A DNA stretch of 64,000 bases from the NCBI RefSeq assembly GCF_010681825.2, contig NZ_CP066776.1, positions 372,001 through 436,000 of the forward strand. The letters run 5' to 3'. Every line of letters begins with the position of its first letter. Positions within the stretch are counted from its first letter, which is position 1. The translations under genes were made by a program, and so were the position numbers. Below the pieces are notes generated by a model. The model was not told where the DNA came from. It did no database searches and was given only the letters and a program-made list of their open reading frames with translations. The DNA comes from Sulfuriroseicoccus oceanibius. GTDB taxonomy: Bacteria > Verrucomicrobiota > Verrucomicrobiia > Verrucomicrobiales > SLCJ01. This document shows positions 34,847-43,623 of the stretch, in pieces.

Positions 34847-36649
34847 ATGGCCGATACTCCATCGCACTCATCGCCCACCTCATTCTGGCTGCGCCCGCTC
34901 GGGACCAATTTGATCCTAATCGTGCTCGCGGTGCTGACCCTCGTCCCCGCCATTTCCAACCTGCCACTGATGGACCGCGACGAACCCAAGTTCGCCCAGG
35001 CCACGCAGGAAATGATCGATCGAGATGACTGGTTGGTCCCATGGTTCAACGACGAATACCGCTTCGACAAACCACCTCTCTCGTACTGGTGGATGCGCCT
35101 CCATTACACCTTCCTCGGCAAGACCGAACTCGCCGCACGCCTGCACTCGGTCGAAGCCTCGCTGCTCTCCGCCATGGTCATCGCGGCGCTCGGACGCTTT
35201 CTCTTCGGCCCGCGCGCCGGATTGCTCGCCGGTGTCGGCTGGCTCACCACCTTGCAAATCCTCGTCCACTCACGCCTCTGCGTCGCGGACATGCCGATGA
35301 TCCTCGCCGTCTGCGTCACCGGCTACGCGCTGGCCAGACTGCTGCTCGCCCCTGAAGACGACCCAATCGCCAACAAACGATGGAACCGCTGGTGGTGGCT
35401 GCTCGTCGGTGCTGCTGTGTTCGGCTTCCTCGCCAAAGGCCCGATCCCACTGGTCACCGCTGGCCTCGGCCTCGCTCTCACCCGCTTCGTCTTCGGCAAA
35501 GGCCGACCACTCCCATGGCGACGCCTCCAACCGATCAGCTTCAGCGTGCTCTACCTCGTCGGCATCGGCCTTTGGGGCATTCCCGCCCTGCTCGAAACCC
35601 AGGGCCTCTTCTGGGACAAAGGCATGGGCGAACACGTCGTCAAACGCGGCACGGAATCGTTCAACGGCCGCATCTCCGTCCCCGGTTTCTACTTCGTCAC
35701 CGCCTTCCTCAGCCTGCTCCCATGGTGCACGCTGATTCCGGCAGCACTCAAGCGCGACACCCCGGAGGAAGGCCGCCTCACCGGCCGCTCGGCCAAGAGC
35801 GCATTCCTGCTCGGCTGGCTGGCTGCCCCATATTTGGTCTTCACCTTCTACTCCACCCAGCTGCCACACTACGTGATGCCTGGCTTCCCGGCCTTCTTCC
35901 TGCTGCTCTTCCGCAGCGGCTCGGTTCCGGTTCCAAGCACCCGCTTTGAGAAAAACTGGGCCATCGCCGTGACCGCCGTGATCGCTCTCTTGGCCGGTGG
36001 TGTGCTGTGGCTGGCCAACTGGGCTCCATTCGAAGGGCAAACCGCAGGGATCTCCCAACTGATCACAGTCGCCGGCATTCTGTTGGCGGTCGCCGCCGTC
36101 GCCTGCTTCTTCGCCCAGCGCGGCTGGGTCATTGCCACCGCCATCGCCGTGATTGGCACCAGCGCCCTGGCCTGGCAGATGTCGGAACAAATCCGAGCCA
36201 TCCATCCGACCATGCTCGCCATGGAAAAACTCAAAATGGCTCCGGAAGGCACCACGTATGTCGCTGCCGAGTTCAAAGAACCATCGCTCGTCTTCTACAC
36301 CGACAAGGGATGGAAGATGAAGTCGAAGAACGAGGACGCCGTCAAATTCCTCCGCGGCAGCCGCATTACCGGCACCAAAAATCCACGCCCACGCGGCGGC
36401 GTCATGCTCCTGCGCGAATGGACCGCCAATGGCGTGATCAAACAACTCCAGGGCGGCAAAACCATCGACGAACTCGAACCATCGTCAGACCGCCGCGCCG
36501 AAACCTTGTCGCTCGTCCGCGCCCGACTACCTCTCCACGAGATGAAGCTCTACGTCGTCACCGGCTACAACGCAGCCAAGACCAGCTGGGCCGAAGTTCT
36601 CGTCTGTGTCCCCGTCGAGCCTCGCGCCGAAGCCAAGAACGAAGGATAG
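34847..36649 (+). CDS. ArnT/PMT-like integral membrane glycosyltransferase
   Basis: About 600 residues from ATG 34847 (the open frame reaches back to 34661 over the neighbouring gene's start and is not used). It is a GT-C enzyme with many membrane helices. The first periplasmic loop has the catalytic-type MDRDEPKFAQATQEMI with acidic residues, followed by KPPLSYWWMRLHYTFLGKTELAARLHSVEAS, typical of the ArnT/GT83 group that moves sugars from polyprenyl phosphate to lipids or proteins. The C-terminal ~200 residues form a soluble periplasmic part. It precedes an NDP-sugar-type reductase gene, so envelope sugar modification is a fair inference. Confidence 0.85.
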   Translation: MADTPSHSSPTSFWLRPLGTNLILIVLAVLTLVPAISNLPLMDRDEPKFAQATQEMIDRDDWLVPWFNDEYRFDKPPLSYWWMRLHYTFLGKTELAARLHSVEASLLSAMVIAALGRFLFGPRAGLLAGVGWLTTLQILVHSRLCVADMPMILAVCVTGYALARLLLAPEDDPIANKRWNRWWWLLVGAAVFGFLAKGPIPLVTAGLGLALTRFVFGKGRPLPWRRLQPISFSVLYLVGIGLWGIPALLETQGLFWDKGMGEHVVKRGTESFNGRISVPGFYFVTAFLSLLPWCTLIPAALKRDTPEEGRLTGRSAKSAFLLGWLAAPYLVFTFYSTQLPHYVMPGFPAFFLLLFRSGSVPVPSTRFEKNWAIAVTAVIALLAGGVLWLANWAPFEGQTAGISQLITVAGILLAVAAVACFFAQRGWVIATAIAVIGTSALAWQMSEQIRAIHPTMLAMEKLKMAPEGTTYVAAEFKEPSLVFYTDKGWKMKSKNEDAVKFLRGSRITGTKNPRPRGGVMLLREWTANGVIKQLQGGKTIDELEPSSDRRAETLSLVRARLPLHEMKLYVVTGYNAAKTSWAEVLVCVPVEPRAEAKNEG

Positions 36650-36763
36650 CTCCGCATTTTTGGTTGCGCAGGCCACCGGCTGCCGACAGATTCGCCTCTA
36701 GGGAAGGAACGCTGATCGACTACCCCACACCTCACCGGAATCATCAGACAGCACGTGTCATTC

Positions 36764-37654
36764 ATGGCGGAAACAAAACACATCATCGTGGTAGGAGCCC
36801 ACGGCCGGATTGGATCGGCCTTGGTTCGCCGCTATTCCGCCAACCCTGATTACCAGGTCACCGGCATCGGTCGCGATTCCCTCGACCTGAGCAACCCTGC
36901 GTCGATCGACCACGCCCTCGCTGGTCTCGACTTCGATTTGCTCATCAACGCCGCGGCTCTGACCAACGTCGACTATTGCGAACAACATCCCGGGGAAGCT
37001 CAAAGCGCCAACTGCAGCGGCCCCAAGCAGCTCGCTGAAATCTGCGCCGAGCGCGGTGCGCGCATGATCCACATCTCGACCGATTACGTCTTCGGCGGCG
37101 ACACCCCGGGCATGCGCTCGGAAGACGATGCCACCGCTCCCACCGGCGTCTACGGCCAAAGCAAACTCGATGGCGAACACGCCGTGCTCGAGGTGCTCGG
37201 CACCGCTGGCCTCGTCGTTCGCACGTCCTGGGTCTTCGGCCCGGACCGCCCTAGTTTCCCAGACATGATCCTCCAGCGTGCGCAGGAAAACGACGTGCTG
37301 GAAGCCATCGGCGACAAATGGTCGTGCCCATGTTATAGCGAAGACTTCGCCGAATATCTGGAGCTGCTGTTCCAACAGAAAGACGCCCACGGTGTGTTCC
37401 ACCTGTGCAACTCGGGCGCCTGCAGCTGGAGCGAGTACGCCCAACAAGTCGTCGACATCGCAACCGACCTCGGCATCGCATTGCGCTGCCACTCGGTCAC
37501 CCCGACCAAACTTGCGGATATGGACCGCTTTGTCGCACCTCGCCCAGTCCATACCGCAATGGCGACCGTAAAGTTTCATGCCGCCACCGGATGTGCCCCC
37601 CGCGATTGGCAATCCGCACTACGCGATTACCTCACGGCCAAAGTCTCTGACTAA
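36764..37654 (+). CDS. NAD(P)-dependent sugar reductase, dTDP-4-dehydrorhamnose reductase-like
   Basis: About 296 residues from ATG 36764 (a GTG at 36755 is possible). It is an extended short-chain dehydrogenase: Rossmann motif VVGAHGRIGSAL (GxxGxxG), then DLLINAAALTNVDYCE, the YGQSKLDGEHAV motif with the catalytic YxxxK, and STDYVFGGDTPG. These are the marks of RfbD/StrL-like enzymes that finish dTDP-rhamnose synthesis. Without rfbA, rfbB or rfbC nearby the exact substrate is open. It follows the ArnT-like gene by 114 bp. Confidence 0.85.
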   Translation: MAETKHIIVVGAHGRIGSALVRRYSANPDYQVTGIGRDSLDLSNPASIDHALAGLDFDLLINAAALTNVDYCEQHPGEAQSANCSGPKQLAEICAERGARMIHISTDYVFGGDTPGMRSEDDATAPTGVYGQSKLDGEHAVLEVLGTAGLVVRTSWVFGPDRPSFPDMILQRAQENDVLEAIGDKWSCPCYSEDFAEYLELLFQQKDAHGVFHLCNSGACSWSEYAQQVVDIATDLGIALRCHSVTPTKLADMDRFVAPRPVHTAMATVKFHAATGCAPRDWQSALRDYLTAKVSD

Positions 37655-37716
37655 GGCCACGTGAATGATCCCGATCGATATCTTGGCTGACGGTCCCACC
37701 CCTGACCCTGCCCGCC

Positions 37717-38055
37717 ATGATGTCATCATTTGTTCGATCACTCACCCTGTCGTCGCTTTCCGTTGTTTGCGCCGCTCTCTGTTCCTGCGAAGCCCCTGAA
37801 TTCAGCGGCCGCAGCAACCAGCCTTACGGCACCACCGTCTACACGCCACCTCCGTCGACGACCAGCAGCGCGTACAACCCGAGCCCCGCGGACTACCAAT
37901 CCGACGGATCCAGCCACTTCATGGGCTCCCGTTCCGCGCCAACCAGTACCCCTTCGGCTCCAGATCCAGCCCCCACACCAACCGACGCCAACGGCATCCC
38001 AACCGATGTCCCCACCAGCTCGGAACCCGAACTGATCGACCTCGATAATATCTAA
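37717..38055 (+). CDS. Small Pro/Ser/Thr-rich lipoprotein
   Basis: A 112-residue lipoprotein. The signal sequence (SFVRSLTLSSLSVVCAALCSC) ends in the lipobox LCSC, so the mature protein starts with the lipidated Cys at 25. The rest is low-complexity (TPPPSTTSS, SAPTSTPSAPDPAPTPTD) and ends with an acidic tail (SEPELIDLDNI). No domain is recognised. Its TAA stop is directly followed by the TACCATTTGAACGGTCACC sequence described below. Confidence 0.75.
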   Translation: MMSSFVRSLTLSSLSVVCAALCSCEAPEFSGRSNQPYGTTVYTPPPSTTSSAYNPSPADYQSDGSSHFMGSRSAPTSTPSAPDPAPTPTDANGIPTDVPTSSEPELIDLDNI

Positions 38056-38090
38056 TACCATTTGAACGGTCACCTTGCCGTACCCGATGG
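38056..38090 (+). repeat. Stop-adjacent repeat of the AACGGTCACCTTG family
   Basis: TACCATTTGAACGGTCACC begins immediately after the TAA stop of the lipoprotein gene and continues TTGCCGTACCCGATGG. It matches the right end of the 62551-62755 element (29 of 35 positions, read in opposite orientation) and the minus strand of 4223-4263. No partner end was found within 300 bp, so this is a solo or truncated copy. Confidence 0.8.
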
Positions 38091-38112
38091 AGGCTAGGCT
38101 TGCGAAGTCCCT

Positions 38113-38250
38113 CAACAACGACAATTTCGGTCGGCACGAGGCAACCTTGAGTGATCGAGTTCGTCGCGAAGCGACAGCTTACCGGTTAGCCGGAGGGTTC
38201 AACCTCCGGATAGAAGTTCAAGAATATGGCGTCCCATCGGGACGGTTTAT
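38113..38250. repeat. ~138-bp triple-hairpin element, copy 1
   Basis: Three hairpins lie in series: GTCGC-GAA-GCGAC, CCGGAGG-GTTCAA-CCTCCGG and CGTCCC-ATC-GGGACG. The same order, spacing and linkers (for example GACAGCTTA and GGATAG) recur at 39478-39615 in the same orientation. The two copies bracket the GYF membrane protein gene. No coding frame runs through it. Together with 38251-38353, which I could not assign, it fills the gap behind the lipoprotein gene. Confidence 0.85.
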
Positions 38251-38353
38251 CCAGCGGGAAGCCTAACTCGGATCAATATCAGAGCGAATCTTCGATCACC
38301 GTCCCGCTCACTGAGCCTCGCAATCGCTCATAGGATGGCTATAGTCCCGCCCT

Positions 38354-39433
38354 ATGAGCGAATGGTTCTACACCAGCAACGGACAATCCAACGGACCCGT
38401 TTCTTTCGAAACCCTGAAAAACCTGGCGGCCAGCGGCCACTTCACCAATTCGGAAAACCTGGTCTGGACCAAGGGCATGGACGAGTGGTCCCGCGCCGAC
38501 CAGATCCCGGGGCTGCAACCATCCAGCACGCCACCACCACTCCCTGATGGCACCGGCTCCACGCCGTCGAACCCATACGCCGCCCCATCCACCGTCGGCT
38601 ACTATGCTCCAGTCGGCCCCGCTCCCGACCGCGCGGACATCACCCCGGGAAGCTCTCCCATCGAACCCACCATGGCTCTCGCTGCAGGCTGGCGCGCACT
38701 GCGTAACAACGCCGGACCCGTCACGTTGTTCTGGATCGCCTTCGTCGCGGCCTCCATGGCAATCAACCTGATCTGCAACAGCATCTTCCCGCCGGTGTAC
38801 GTCGATGTCTCAGGCTTTGACCTACCCTCCGAATTCTCACAAGCTCTCGCAACACAGCCTCAGGCCCACCCGGTCACGCAGGTGATCTCTTTCGTGGCCA
38901 ACGGCATCCTGATGCTCTTCTTCTGCCGCTTCATGCTCAACGTGGTAACGCGTCAGGATCTCAGCGCCGGAAGCATCCTCGCCGAGAAATCCAAGGCGTG
39001 GAAAAATATCGCAGGCGGTATCCTTCTCTACGTCATTCTCATCGCTAGCGCCGTACCAGGCGGAGCCTTGGCGTTCGCCGGATTCACACTCGCCATGCAG
39101 GATTCTCCATTAGGTGTGCCATTGATCTTGGCCGGATCTTTGCTAGCGGTCTGCCTCTACATGTACTTCTTCGCCCGTTTGCTGTTCTACACCTACAGCA
39201 TTGTCGACCGCAATTGTGGCCCGGTGGCGGCCCTCAAAGACAGCTGGAACATCACCCGCAACAACTTCTGGCGCCTCGCTCTGATCGGCCTCATCTATTT
39301 CGGACTCTTCTGCGCAAGCGGCCTCACCCTCTTCATCGGCCTCATCATTGTCATTCCATTGATGAGCCTCGTTGCGGCGGTCGCCTACCGCTGGCTGCGC
39401 GTTGGCGCTCATGCGGCAACCGACGTCCTCTAG
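38354..39433 (+). CDS. GYF_2-domain multi-pass membrane protein
   Basis: A 359-residue protein. Residues 1-55 (EWFYTSNGQSNGPVSFETL ... NLVWTKGMDEWSRADQIPGL) are a GYF_2 domain. Residues 56-110 form a Pro/Ser-rich linker. The rest holds about five or six membrane helices (near 118-145, 175-205, 220-255, 258-285, 310-350). The membrane part (LFYTYSIVDRNCGPVAALKDSWNITRNNFW) resembles the DUF975/glycerophosphoryl-diesterase-like membrane domain. Function unknown. It is the fourth GYF-type protein of the window and sits alone between two copies of the triple-hairpin element. Confidence 0.8.
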   Translation: MSEWFYTSNGQSNGPVSFETLKNLAASGHFTNSENLVWTKGMDEWSRADQIPGLQPSSTPPPLPDGTGSTPSNPYAAPSTVGYYAPVGPAPDRADITPGSSPIEPTMALAAGWRALRNNAGPVTLFWIAFVAASMAINLICNSIFPPVYVDVSGFDLPSEFSQALATQPQAHPVTQVISFVANGILMLFFCRFMLNVVTRQDLSAGSILAEKSKAWKNIAGGILLYVILIASAVPGGALAFAGFTLAMQDSPLGVPLILAGSLLAVCLYMYFFARLLFYTYSIVDRNCGPVAALKDSWNITRNNFWRLALIGLIYFGLFCASGLTLFIGLIIVIPLMSLVAAVAYRWLRVGAHAATDVL

Positions 39434-39477
39434 CAGCAACCGCTCATACCAGCCCGGGACAACGTCACAGGGGGCGA

Positions 39478-39615
39478 AGACAACGACAACTCCGGTCGTC
39501 AGGATGCACGCCTAGGTGATCGAATCCGTCGCGAAGCGACAGCTTAGTGGTTAGCCGGAGGTTTCAACCTCCGGATAGGAGCGCAAGGATGAGGCGTCCC
39601 GTAGGGACGGTTTAC
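39478..39615. repeat. ~138-bp triple-hairpin element, copy 2
   Basis: The second copy of the element at 38113-38250, in direct orientation, with hairpins GTCGC-GAA-GCGAC, CCGGAGG-TTTCAA-CCTCCGG and CGTCCC-GTA-GGGACG. Base changes in the third hairpin fall in the loop while the stem is kept. It lies in the gap between the GYF membrane gene and the convergent response-regulator gene. Confidence 0.85.
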
Positions 39616-39645
39616 AGGACTCCGGTAAACCCCACCTCCTCCCGC

Positions 39646-41046
39646 TCACAGATCCTTCAACTTGCGCTGCAACGTGCGGCGCGAAATCCCCAACAACTTG
39701 GCGGCTTCGGTGCGGTTGTCTTTACAACGCGCCAAAGCACGGCTGATCAACCGACGCTCCATCGCTTCCAGGTTGAACATGTCATCGCCCGAGTCCCCGG
39801 CGTCGAGAATGTCCGGCACGTCACGGCTCGGCGGCTGAGGAGTGGCATCCCGCGCCCCCTGCAACCGCAACGAACGACCACCGGTCAGCGCATCAGGCAA
39901 ATCCCGAGGTTCAATTTGATCCCCCGTTGCCAACACCACCGCATGCTCCATCGCCGTGCGTAACTCACGCACGTTGCCTGGCCAGCCGTAGTCCAACAAA
40001 CACTGACGCGCCGCATCCGACAGCGGCCGCACTTCCCGATTGTTCTCACGCGAGAACTCCTCAAGAAACGTTGTCGCCATCATCAAGATGTCCTCACGCC
40101 TCGCGCGCAGCGGTGGCATAGTTAGATGCACCACATTGAGTCGGAAATACAGATCCTCGCGGAACTCGCCCTTTTCCACCATTGCCTGCAGGTCGCGGTT
40201 GGTCGCAGCCACCACGCGCACATCGACCTTGATCGATTCATTGCCGCCCACGCGCTCGATCGTCCGCTCACCGAGCACCCGCAGCAACTTCACTTGGGTG
40301 GACTCATCGATCTCACCGATCTCATCGAGGAACAATGTCCCGCCCTGGGCCTGCTCGATGCGCCCGATCCGCCGTGTCGATGCCCCGGTGAACGCGCCTT
40401 TCTCATGGCCAAACAACTCGCTCTCCAACAACTGCGGAGACAATGCCGCGCAATGCACGATCACCAAACCGTCCTGCTTGCGCCCGCTGAGCTCATGCAG
40501 CGCGTGCGCCGCCAGCTCCTTGCCCGTGCCGCTCTCGCCCTCGACCAACACCGTGGCACGCGTCGGCGCCACTTGTTCGATCCGCTCCATCACCCCTGCC
40601 ATCGGCGCAGACCGGCCAAGCAAACGCTTGAACGAGCGCTCCTGACGTTGCTTCGCCTTGAGCACGCGGTTCTCCTTCTCCAGCGATCGCCCACGGAGCG
40701 CCCGCTTCAGCAACATCTCAAGCTCGTCAATATTGAGCGGCTTGGTGATGAAGTCATACGCCCCCTGGCGCATCGCATCCACCGCAAGATCCACCGATCC
40801 ATAGGCCGTCATCACAATGCAAATCGGAGGCTCGGGCAGTGCCAACACCTTGCCCAACAAATCCATCCCACTCTCACCCGCCAACCGCAGGTCGGTCAGA
40901 ACGATATCCACTTGCTCGGACTTCAGCACTTCCATCGCCCCCGCGATGTCCGCCGCCACATAGACGTCGAAGCTATCCTCAAGCGACATCCGCAGTCCAT
41001 CGCGGGTGTTCTTTTCGTCGTCGACTACCAATACGGTCACATCCAT
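39646..41046 (-). CDS. Sigma-54-dependent response regulator, NtrC family
   Basis: A 466-residue transcription activator. The receiver domain (1-120) has D9, D10, phospho-acceptor D52 (TDLRL) and K102. The AAA+ domain (about 145-375) has Walker A GESGTGKE (169-176) and the sigma-54-contact loop GAFTGA (217-222). A Fis-type helix-turn-helix closes the protein (MERRLISRALARCKDNRTEAAKLLGISRRTLQRKL). It needs RpoN to open promoters. The cognate kinase gene lies 13 bp upstream on the same strand. Target genes are not evident here. Confidence 0.96.
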   Translation of the reverse strand: MDVTVLVVDDEKNTRDGLRMSLEDSFDVYVAADIAGAMEVLKSEQVDIVLTDLRLAGESGMDLLGKVLALPEPPICIVMTAYGSVDLAVDAMRQGAYDFITKPLNIDELEMLLKRALRGRSLEKENRVLKAKQRQERSFKRLLGRSAPMAGVMERIEQVAPTRATVLVEGESGTGKELAAHALHELSGRKQDGLVIVHCAALSPQLLESELFGHEKGAFTGASTRRIGRIEQAQGGTLFLDEIGEIDESTQVKLLRVLGERTIERVGGNESIKVDVRVVAATNRDLQAMVEKGEFREDLYFRLNVVHLTMPPLRARREDILMMATTFLEEFSRENNREVRPLSDAARQCLLDYGWPGNVRELRTAMEHAVVLATGDQIEPRDLPDALTGGRSLRLQGARDATPQPPSRDVPDILDAGDSGDDMFNLEAMERRLISRALARCKDNRTEAAKLLGISRRTLQRKLKDL

Positions 41047-41059
41047 AAGCTAGAAAATT

Positions 41060-42304
41060 TCAATCATGTTCGATCGAGACATCAACATCAATCGCGCGGC
41101 GGCGAGACTCATGCTGCATCGGTTCTTCGGCAGCAGTCCCCTCCGAGCTCTCAAGATAGCGCATCCGCGGCTGTGCCAGAGGTAAGTTCAGCACCACGTT
41201 CATGCCACGATCCCGCTGGCTATCCAATGTGATGTCCCCGCCATGGTCGCGCACGATCCTGCGGACGATCATCAACCCAAGTCCAGTCCCCCCGGCCTTG
41301 GTTGTAAAGTACGGCTGGAAAATCTTGCCCATGTTCTCGCTAGGAATCCCTGGCCCATTGTCACGAATGGCAATCGACACCGCGACATCATCGGTCGAAG
41401 TCGCCACCCGCACTTTGCGCACCGGTGCCACTGTCTGAGAAGTCGCCTGCATCGCATTTCGCAACACATTGTACAATGCCTGCGTGATCTGGTTGGGATC
41501 CACTTCCAATCCCGGCAGCCCGGCTTCCAAATCACAACTGATCTCACAATCATTCGCGTCAAACTCAGGTCGCAGGAAGTGCACTGCGTCCTCTACCAAC
41601 CGGTTGATGTCACACCACTCCCGCTGCGGACTCGTCGGCCGCACTGCGTGTAAAAACTGATCAATGATGAAGTCGAGCCGCTTGATCTCATCCTGTGCCG
41701 TCTTTACCAACCCACCCAACTCCTCGCGCAGCTCGGCTGGCAATTTGCGCATCTTCCTCTCGAGCAACTGCAAGTGGATCGTCAACGAATTCAATGGGTT
41801 ACCCAACTCATGCGCCACCCCCGCTGCCAACAAGGTCATCATCGACTCACGGTCGCTCTCCAGCTTGCGCTCTTCCACCTGGCGATCGCGCGTCACATCC
41901 CGCACCAACATCACATAACCAACCAACTCCGACTCATCCTCACCGCCCCCGATCGGAGCCAGATAGAAGTTCAGAAACCGATGATCCGGATACGTTACTT
42001 CCAAATCACGGCTCACCACCCGCCGCTCATCTACCAAGGTCGCCCAATCCAACCCGTGGATCCTCCCAGCCACAGACTGCCCCAACGCCTGATCCTCGAG
42101 CATCCCAAACAATGTGCACGCCGAGTCATTCAAATACGTGATCGTTCCCTCCAAATCCAATACCAACACCCCCTCCTGCATCGCCTGGAACACACTCTCC
42201 ATAAACCCACGCTCACGCAGCAAACGAAGCAACGTGTCCTGCACCTGGGCCGGATCCAAACGGTCCACCCGCTCGATCAATTTATCAAAGAATCCCGTCT
42301 TCAT
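41060..42304 (-). CDS. PAS-domain sensor histidine kinase, NtrB-like
   Basis: About 414 residues from ATG 42304 (upstream frame to 42406 adds no domain). A PAS domain spans about 35-140 (MQEGVLVLDLEGTITYLNDSACTLFG). The HisKA helix has the phospho-acceptor H165 in AGVAHELGNPLNSL. The ATPase domain has the N-box QALYNVLRNAMQA, G1 RDNGPGIP, and G2 GGTGLGLMIVRRI. No membrane segments are seen, so it is a cytosolic sensor like NtrB. With the adjacent NtrC-type regulator it forms a two-component system; the signal is unknown. Confidence 0.94.
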   Translation of the reverse strand: MKTGFFDKLIERVDRLDPAQVQDTLLRLLRERGFMESVFQAMQEGVLVLDLEGTITYLNDSACTLFGMLEDQALGQSVAGRIHGLDWATLVDERRVVSRDLEVTYPDHRFLNFYLAPIGGGEDESELVGYVMLVRDVTRDRQVEERKLESDRESMMTLLAAGVAHELGNPLNSLTIHLQLLERKMRKLPAELREELGGLVKTAQDEIKRLDFIIDQFLHAVRPTSPQREWCDINRLVEDAVHFLRPEFDANDCEISCDLEAGLPGLEVDPNQITQALYNVLRNAMQATSQTVAPVRKVRVATSTDDVAVSIAIRDNGPGIPSENMGKIFQPYFTTKAGGTGLGLMIVRRIVRDHGGDITLDSQRDRGMNVVLNLPLAQPRMRYLESSEGTAAEEPMQHESRRRAIDVDVSIEHD

Positions 42305-42432
42305 GATTCGTTGCTGCGCACTGTCACCTCCGTGCGACGATTTGTCACGCCCCGATGCTCCACACCTCACAATTTTGAGACACGGTGACTTGCTCCTGTG
42401 ATCCAAGCCCGATTCTTGCTACCAAAGAAGAC

Positions 42433-42789
42433 ATGAGCGCGTCAGACTTCCCACCGCCACTCCTCGCTGTGACCACATTCCCCAGCGATCATATCGCAAG
42501 GGAAATCGCCAGTGTACTCATCGATCAAAAACTAGCCGCCTGCGTCAACCTCCTACCAGGCGCAACCTCCATCTACCGCTGGCAGGACCAGGTACACGCC
42601 GATGACGAAATCGTCGCGCTGATAAAAACCACCAGCGCCGTGTTCTCAGAGCTCAAGCTCCTACTCAACGACCTCCACCCCTACGACTCACCCGAACTCA
42701 TCGCCATCAATATCGAAGATGGCCTCCCTGATTACCTCGGCTGGATCGTAGACGAAACAAGCGCCGACAGGAAACCCGCCGACGCTTGA
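42433..42789 (+). CDS. cutA: Divalent-cation tolerance protein CutA
   Basis: A 118-residue protein from ATG 42433. It has the CutA1 trimer pattern: AVTTFPSDHIAREIASVLIDQKLAACVNLLPG, then SIYRWQDQVHADDEIVALIKTT, and LHPYDSPELIAINIEDG. The fold resembles PII proteins. CutA has been linked to copper tolerance, but its molecular role is not settled. The gene is divergent from the histidine kinase gene. Confidence 0.93.
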   Translation: MSASDFPPPLLAVTTFPSDHIAREIASVLIDQKLAACVNLLPGATSIYRWQDQVHADDEIVALIKTTSAVFSELKLLLNDLHPYDSPELIAINIEDGLPDYLGWIVDETSADRKPADA

Positions 42790-42811
42790 TCTAAAGAAGC
42801 TCTGGTAGCGC

Positions 42812-43183
42812 TTAGTTGATGCCGAACAACTCGACATCAAACACCAGCATACCCGCAGGATAACCCGGAGGCGGGTTCTCGCCGTATGCCAGCTTGGCAG
42901 GGATCCAGAAGCGACGCTTCTCCCCCACGGTCATCAACTGCAAGCCCTCGGTCCACCCACCGATCACTCCGCTCAATGGGAAGCTGATCGTCTGGCCACG
43001 CTCAACCGAGCTGTCGAAAAGCCGACCGTCTGTCGTCCATCCCGAATAGTGGACAGTCACGGTGTCCGTTGCTTTTGGGTGCTCGCTTCCAGTCCCTGGA
43101 GTAAGCACTTTCGAGGCCAGTCCGGATGCGGTCACATCCGCATCACTTGGCACGCCGCCGACGTCTGTTGGAGTTTCAATCAT
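42812..43183 (-). CDS. FKBP-type peptidyl-prolyl isomerase
   Basis: A 123-residue single-domain FKBP from ATG 43183; it has no signal peptide. The FKBP pocket segments are visible: VTVHYSGWTTDGRLFDSSVERGQTISFPL, GVIGGWTEGLQLMTVGEKRRFWIPAKLAYG and PAGMLVFDVELFGI. It accelerates cis-trans isomerisation of prolyl bonds in folding proteins. It is convergent with cutA and 22 bp apart. Confidence 0.93.
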   Translation of the reverse strand: MIETPTDVGGVPSDADVTASGLASKVLTPGTGSEHPKATDTVTVHYSGWTTDGRLFDSSVERGQTISFPLSGVIGGWTEGLQLMTVGEKRRFWIPAKLAYGENPPPGYPAGMLVFDVELFGIN

Positions 43184-43466
43184 AGGCTTTCTGTTGTGGG
43201 GCATACCTGGGGCCTCTGCAAGTAAAACCATTCCTCCATCCAATCACGCCGCCCACCATTCACGATCCTTCAGGTCATTTGCAAACAAGACACCGACATT
43301 CCCTTTCAGCGACTCGCCAAATTGACCAAATCACCACCCCGATTACAGAAATCCACGCGCGTTCAAAAAAAGTACAAAGTTTTAGCCCCGACTCCGGATA
43401 TACAAACGTAAAACCATTTGGACTCCCCCGATCCAAACAACGTTCAACATCAAAACGTCCAAGTCC

Positions 43467-43556
43467 ATGAGTCTCAAAGTTCAATTCGCGCCCCTGATCG
43501 CCATCGCTCTCAACATCGCCTTGTGGAGCGCCATTGTTTGGTACCTGATTAAATAA
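43467..43556 (+). CDS. Possible 29-residue single-helix membrane microprotein
   Basis: ATG 43467 opens a 29-codon frame. After MSLKVQF it is almost entirely hydrophobic (APLIAIALNIALWSAIV) and ends WYLIK, the layout of a one-pass membrane microprotein. There is no clear ribosome-binding site upstream, so the call rests on composition only. It lies in the otherwise gene-free gap between the FKBP and subtilase genes. Confidence 0.3.
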   Translation: MSLKVQFAPLIAIALNIALWSAIVWYLIK

Positions 43557-43623
43557 CACCAAAGGACCACCCCGCTTCTCCTAGCAAGGGAGCCACTCTC
43601 GGCAACAACGAGTGCCACACCGC

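Noticed and set aside
35270-36445. 391-codon minus-strand frame inside the ArnT-like gene
   Set aside because: The plus strand shows clear membrane helices and family motifs; the antisense product is Glu/Gly/Ala-rich without pattern.
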